From assembly GCA_032229625.1 (NCBI GenBank), contig JAVTVZ010000051.1:1-64000 (forward strand): a stretch of DNA of 64,000 nucleotides, in the 5' to 3' direction. Of the stretch, positions 60,974 through 64,000 are shown piece after piece. A program made the position numbers and the translations under genes. Numbering within the stretch: the first letter of the stretch is position 1; every line of letters begins with the position of its first letter. The notes beneath the pieces were generated by a model that was not told the DNA's origin, made no database searches, and saw only the letters and a program-made list of their open reading frames with translations. This DNA comes from Kineosphaera sp032229625. Lineage in GTDB: Bacteria; Actinomycetota; Actinomycetes; Actinomycetales; Dermatophilaceae.

Positions 60974-61571
60974 CCCGGCGGTGCGGCCGATCGCCGGCCC
61001 CGCAGGGCGCTCGACGTCTGCGGCGCCGGCGGTCGCCAGGACAGCTGGTCGCCAGGACAGCTGGTCGCCAGGACAGGTGCTGNNNNNNNNNNNNNNNNNN
61101 NNNNNNNNNNNNNNNNNNNNNNNNNNNNNNNNNNNNNNNNNNNNNNNNNNNNNNNNNNNNNNNNNNNNNNNNNNNNNNNNNNGGCGGTCGCCAGGACAGC
61201 TGGTCGCCAGGACAGCTGGTCGCCAGGACAGGTGCTGTCAGGACAGGTGCTGCCAGGACAGGTGGTCGCCAGGACAGGTGGTCGCGTCGACGGGTGGCGG
61301 ACGGCCGGTCGTGGCCGTGCCTGTCGGGTCCGTGACCGCTGTTCGCATATGTCGCCGCTCGGAGGCATGCCCACATCGCGGACACCGTCCTGACACGTGA
61401 CATGCGCAGATGGGAGGGAGTCTGCGCGGAGCCTGGACACGCCCGCGGGCGAGGGGAATACTGCCGACTGCATCCGAGCCGCGCGACCGCCTCGACGGGT
61501 CCTCGCGCCCGCTCACCACGCATCGAGGCGACGACGTCCGGTCTTCGGCTCGAGCCGATCCGGAGGATCCG
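60974..61571. other. Spacer with 16-nt repeat and assembly gap
   Basis: 598 bp including 100 N (61083-61182). 61031-61280 is almost entirely repeats; 61290-61571 holds no gene but carries the upstream region of the SRPBCC gene with CCGGAGGATCC before its start. Confidence 0.7.
61029..61290. repeat. 16-nt tandem repeat interrupted by assembly gap
   Basis: Units GGTCGCCAGGACAGCT recur every 16 nt (61031, 61047, 61063 and again after the gap), with variants CAGGACAGGTGCTG. A period of 16 is not a multiple of three, so the array is non-coding. CCAG-GACAG-CTGG can form small stems. Confidence 0.9.
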
Positions 61572-62036
61572 ATGGCAGCGAACATCATCGTCACGGTGGA
61601 ACGTGAATTCCCCTACCCCCGGCCGCGCGTCTTCCGCGCCTGGACGGCCCCCGACGAGATGGCCCGGTGGCGCGGCAGCCCCGGCTGGCACGTCGAGGAG
61701 GAGACGATCTCCTCCGAGCTGCAGCTCGGCGGCAAGCACCATCACGTCAAGGTGCGCGACAACGACCCGAGCGTGCGGGTGACGACCGACGCGGTCTTCA
61801 CGGAGTACTTCGACCCCGACGTCTTCGTCGCCAAGCAGAAGATCACCGGTGACCCCGGCATCGACCCGGATCGCGCGCTCGAGCTGCGCGTGGAATTCAC
61901 GAAGATGGGCCGCAACGACACCCTCGTGCGCATCATCCAGGGCCCCTACTCGCCCCAGGTCGCGCAGTATCACGCCGAAGGCTGGGAGAGGGAGCTCGAG
62001 CGGCTCGTCGACTACCTCCAGGCCAACCCGAACTGA
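61572..62036 (+). CDS. SRPBCC / AHSA1-like domain protein
   Basis: 154 aa with the START-like helix-grip fold of the activator-of-Hsp90-ATPase homologue group: VEREFPYPRPRVFRAWTAPDEMARW at the N-terminus and GWERELERLVDYLQANP at the C-terminus. Such proteins bind small hydrophobic ligands or act in stress response; no ligand can be named. ATG at 61572 has GGAGG eight nt upstream. Confidence 0.85.
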   Translation: MAANIIVTVEREFPYPRPRVFRAWTAPDEMARWRGSPGWHVEEETISSELQLGGKHHHVKVRDNDPSVRVTTDAVFTEYFDPDVFVAKQKITGDPGIDPDRALELRVEFTKMGRNDTLVRIIQGPYSPQVAQYHAEGWERELERLVDYLQANPN

Positions 62037-62041
62037 CCGGG

Positions 62042-62115
62042 CGCTCGCCGTTGCGGTCGCAGTCGAGGGTCGCGGTTGTCGTCGCGACGGTGAGCTGCGA
62101 CCGCAACCGTGAGCG
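62042..62115. terminator. Long inverted repeat between SRPBCC and deacetylase genes
   Basis: 20-nt arms (62043-62062 GCTCGCCGTTGCGGTCGCAG; 62095-62114) pair at 18 positions. The 32-nt loop contains a further GTCGCG/CGCGAC stem. Situated at a convergent junction, it probably stops both transcripts. Three 11-nt GTCAGCGGCAG repeats follow (62126-62158). Confidence 0.82.
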
Positions 62116-62150
62116 AGGCGCCGCGGGGTCAGCGGCAGGTCAGCGGCAGG

Positions 62151-62954
62151 TCAGCGGCACATCGGCAGCGGCGCGAAGCGGTAGCCCTGAGCGGACAGTC
62201 GCGCCAGCGCGCTCGACAGCGCCGCGACCGTCTGGGTGCGGGGGCCGCCGCCGTCGTGCATGAGGATGATGTTGCCGGCGCGGGCGCCGGTCGTGACGGA
62301 CCGCAGGATGCTCGAGGATCCGGGGCGGCGCCAGTCGTTGGTGTCGACGCTCCACAGCACGACGGACTTGCCCTGCGAGGCGGCGACGCGCTTGACGGTC
62401 TGGTTGACGAAGCCGCCCGGCGGGCGCATGCACGTGGTGCGCCCGATCGAGGCGTCCGTCGACGTCAGCTGGCCGGCGATGCCGGCGCGTGAGAGTCGGG
62501 TCAGCCACGGGTGGTTGAAGGTGTGGTTGCCGATCGCGTGCCCTTCGGCGCGCACCCGCCGCACGAGCGCCGGGTCGGCCTTGGCGGCCGAGCCGATCAT
62601 GAAGAACGTCGCCTTGGCGTTGTAGCGCTTGAGCAGCGCCAGCACCTGCGGCGTGTAGGCGCGGTTCGGGCCGTCGTCGAAGGTCAGGTAGACGGTCTTG
62701 GCCTTCGCGCCCGTGACGCGCGTGACGGTCTGGCCGGGCGCGGCGGCCCGGGCGGCCAGGGCGCTCGCGCTCGGCGCGGCGAGCGCGGTGGCGGCGCCGG
62801 CCTGCCGGGCCTGCGACGTCGCCGAAGTGGCGCCGGTGCCCGCGTGGGCCGATCCGACGACACCGGCCGTGGCGGCCACGACGACGACCCCGGTCGCGGC
62901 GACGGTGGCGGCGATGCGGCGGGTGCCGCGGCGCGAGTGCTGCTGGCTGTGCAT
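62151..62954 (-). CDS. Polysaccharide deacetylase (CE4), secreted
   Basis: 267 aa. A signal sequence (RRIAATVAATGVVVVAATAGVVGSAHA) leads to an Ala/Ser linker and a NodB/CE4 domain: TFDDGPN (Asp pair), HTFNHPW (metal His residues), RPPGGF and MHDGGG (catalytic His). Expected to remove N-acetyl groups from peptidoglycan or another extracellular polymer. ATG at 62954 has AGGGGGG five nt upstream. Confidence 0.93.
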   Translation of the reverse strand: MHSQQHSRRGTRRIAATVAATGVVVVAATAGVVGSAHAGTGATSATSQARQAGAATALAAPSASALAARAAAPGQTVTRVTGAKAKTVYLTFDDGPNRAYTPQVLALLKRYNAKATFFMIGSAAKADPALVRRVRAEGHAIGNHTFNHPWLTRLSRAGIAGQLTSTDASIGRTTCMRPPGGFVNQTVKRVAASQGKSVVLWSVDTNDWRRPGSSSILRSVTTGARAGNIILMHDGGGPRTQTVAALSSALARLSAQGYRFAPLPMCR

Positions 62955-63117
62955 GGTGTTCCCCCCTGTGGTTCCGGCGGCCGATCAGGCCGACATCACC
63001 ACCTTCGGCGGCGCACCTCGCGGGCCCTGCACGGCGACTTCACATGTGGCTCACAAGGTGTCCGGCGCCCGGCGCGGCAGCCGCAGGCACCGACCGCGAC
63101 GAGGCACCGACCGCGAC

Positions 63118-63158
63118 GAGGCACCGCCCGCCGGTGGATGACCGGCGGGCGGTGCCTC
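63118..63158. terminator. Strong terminator hairpin downstream of VOC gene
   Basis: Perfect 17-bp stem GAGGCACCGCCCGCCGG / CCGGCGGGCGGTGCCTC around TGGATGA. Adjacent GACGAGGCACCGACCGC repeats and GTCCTGCGGTGGG repeats fill the rest of the spacer. Confidence 0.9.
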
Positions 63159-63222
63159 GCTGCGCAGTCCTGCTGTGGGGTCGTGCGGTGGGGTCCTGCG
63201 GTGGGGTCCTTGCCCGGCGGCC

Positions 63223-63630
63223 TCAGGCGGCGTCGCCGGCGATGTTGATGTGCCAGGCGATGCCGTATTTGTCCGTCACGAGCCCGTAGGTGTCGCCCCA
63301 CATCTGCTTCTCCAGGGGCATGACGACCTCACCGTCGGCGGTCAGTGCGTCCCAGAAGCCGCGCATCGCGGCCTCGTCGTCGCCGGAGATGCTGATCTGC
63401 AGGTTGTTGCCCTGGACCAGCCCGGGGCCCATCCCTTCGAAGGCGTCGCTGGCGTAGAGGTGGAAGCCGGTCGGCGTCTCCAGGGCGGCGTGCATCACGC
63501 CGTCGACGTCCATGCCGGCGTCCTTGAACGTCATGACCTGCACGGTGCCGCCGAGCACCTCGGCGTAGAAGTCCATCGCCTCCCGCGCCTGGCCGCCGAA
63601 CGTGAGATAGGGGTTGAGCTGCATCGTCAT
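63223..63630 (-). CDS. VOC-family protein (PhnB/glyoxalase-like)
   Basis: 135 aa. NPYLTFGGQAREAMDFYAEVLGGTVQ at the start and the MWGDTYGLVTDKYGIAWHINI ending define the PhnB-type VOC domain. Members include 3-demethylubiquinone methyltransferase-like and glyoxalase-like proteins; most are uncharacterised. ATG at 63630 follows GGAG; an ATG at 63624 (MQLNPY) is also possible. Confidence 0.9.
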   Translation of the reverse strand: MTMQLNPYLTFGGQAREAMDFYAEVLGGTVQVMTFKDAGMDVDGVMHAALETPTGFHLYASDAFEGMGPGLVQGNNLQISISGDDEAAMRGFWDALTADGEVVMPLEKQMWGDTYGLVTDKYGIAWHINIAGDAA

Positions 63631-63802
63631 CAGGGGCTCCTTCGTGGTGGCCGGCGAGCGTGCCGGCGGGTGGACCAGGGCGGACGTTACCGGCGCGGCG
63701 GGGCCCGGCGGGGGCAGCGACGCACGTGGCGAGGAGCACCCGGCGAGGAGCACCCGGCGAGGTCGAAGGGGTGCGAACAGTTGTCCTAGGCTAGGGCCCA
63801 CG

Positions 63803-64000
63803 ATGAGCGTCACCGACCCTGCCCTGTCCGATCCGTCCCCGGCGAGCGAGCTGCCCGACCTGCACGACATCCCCCTGCCCGGGCTCCCGCCCGCGTCGGC
63901 CCGCGGGGACGTGCCGACGCGCGGGCGCGCGGATGTGCCGACGCGCGGGCGGGGACGTCGCGACGCCGGCCCGGCCGCCGGTCCGCCCACGGCGCCGGAC
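63803..64000 (+). CDS. Partial gene at window end, Pro/Gly/Arg-rich N-terminus
   Basis: Open from ATG at 63803 to the window edge (66 codons). It begins MSVTDPALSDPSPASELP, then a repeated DVPTRGR unit in a low-complexity stretch, as many proteins in this window do. Nothing identifies a function. The divergent neighbour is the VOC gene. Confidence 0.45.
   Translation, partial: MSVTDPALSDPSPASELPDLHDIPLPGLPPASARGDVPTRGRADVPTRGRGRRDAGPAAGPPTAPD

Overview
High-GC actinobacterial chromosome, most likely order Micrococcales (Dermatophilaceae/Intrasporangiaceae-like; the family is a guess). The evidence is extreme third-position GC, frequent GTG starts, a WhiB regulator, and a gene order matching the Mycobacterium tuberculosis Rv3683-Rv3667 block and the dnaX-recR-lysC-asd block. 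There is no phage, insertion sequence, CRISPR array or rRNA operon; the only RNA gene found is a tRNA-Pro(CGG).

Layout. 1-9.3 kb: dnaX tail, PlsC-type acyltransferase, recR, DUF5063 gene, then a convergent ABC pair (permease plus an ATPase-like subunit lacking its catalytic residues), then lysC-asd. 9.8-30.2 kb: tRNA-Pro; metallophosphatase and PonA2-type penicillin-binding protein diverging from whiB4/wblA; two ArsA/Get3-like ATPases; DUF4177, RidA, Nudix and metallo-beta-lactamase-fold genes; crp diverging from nth; CoA-Nudix; marP; alpha/beta hydrolase; holin-like membrane protein; a tandem-domain eukaryote-type phosphofructokinase; acs. 30.3-39.6 kb: Cys-cluster/pentapeptide protein, a second ABC transporter with an intact ATPase, subtilase, SnoaL-like protein, and a haem pair (radical SAM-SPASM plus HemY/CgoX oxidase). 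39.9-46.6 kb: cell-envelope genes (PAP2 phosphatase, murT-gatD, flippase-like membrane protein, PIG-L deacetylase, GT4 glycosyltransferase). 46.8-52.5 kb: Nudix gene and a PspC-centred envelope-stress module with histidine kinase and NarL-type regulator. 52.8-64 kb: P-loop sugar/nucleoside kinase, PfkB kinase, PPOX/F420-type flavoprotein, a giant RND exporter, SRPBCC protein, CE4 deacetylase, VOC protein and a partial gene.

The most distinctive trait is short tandem repeats. In-frame repeats, mostly of 15 nt (5 residues), lie in dnaX, both ABC genes at 3.5-6.7 kb, an ArsA-like gene, Nudix, PfkB, the PspC-neighbour gene, the flippase-like gene, the histidine kinase and the RND exporter. All five 100-N assembly gaps lie inside such repeats. 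Several convergent intergenic regions hold 16-, 18-, 20- or 38-nt tandem repeats and long hairpins; one 20-nt family recurs at 3.2-3.4 kb and 31.5-31.7 kb.

Items most worth following: a 12-codon micro-ORF (55357-55395, minus) behind a promoter-like sequence and a leader complementary to 18 of 19 nt of the 16S rRNA 3' end; two near-identical dyads at 53.69 and 55.50 kb; the RND exporter with a roughly 345-residue coiled-coil/collagen-like insertion; the ABC ATPase that has lost its catalytic residues; and the fused phosphofructokinase.
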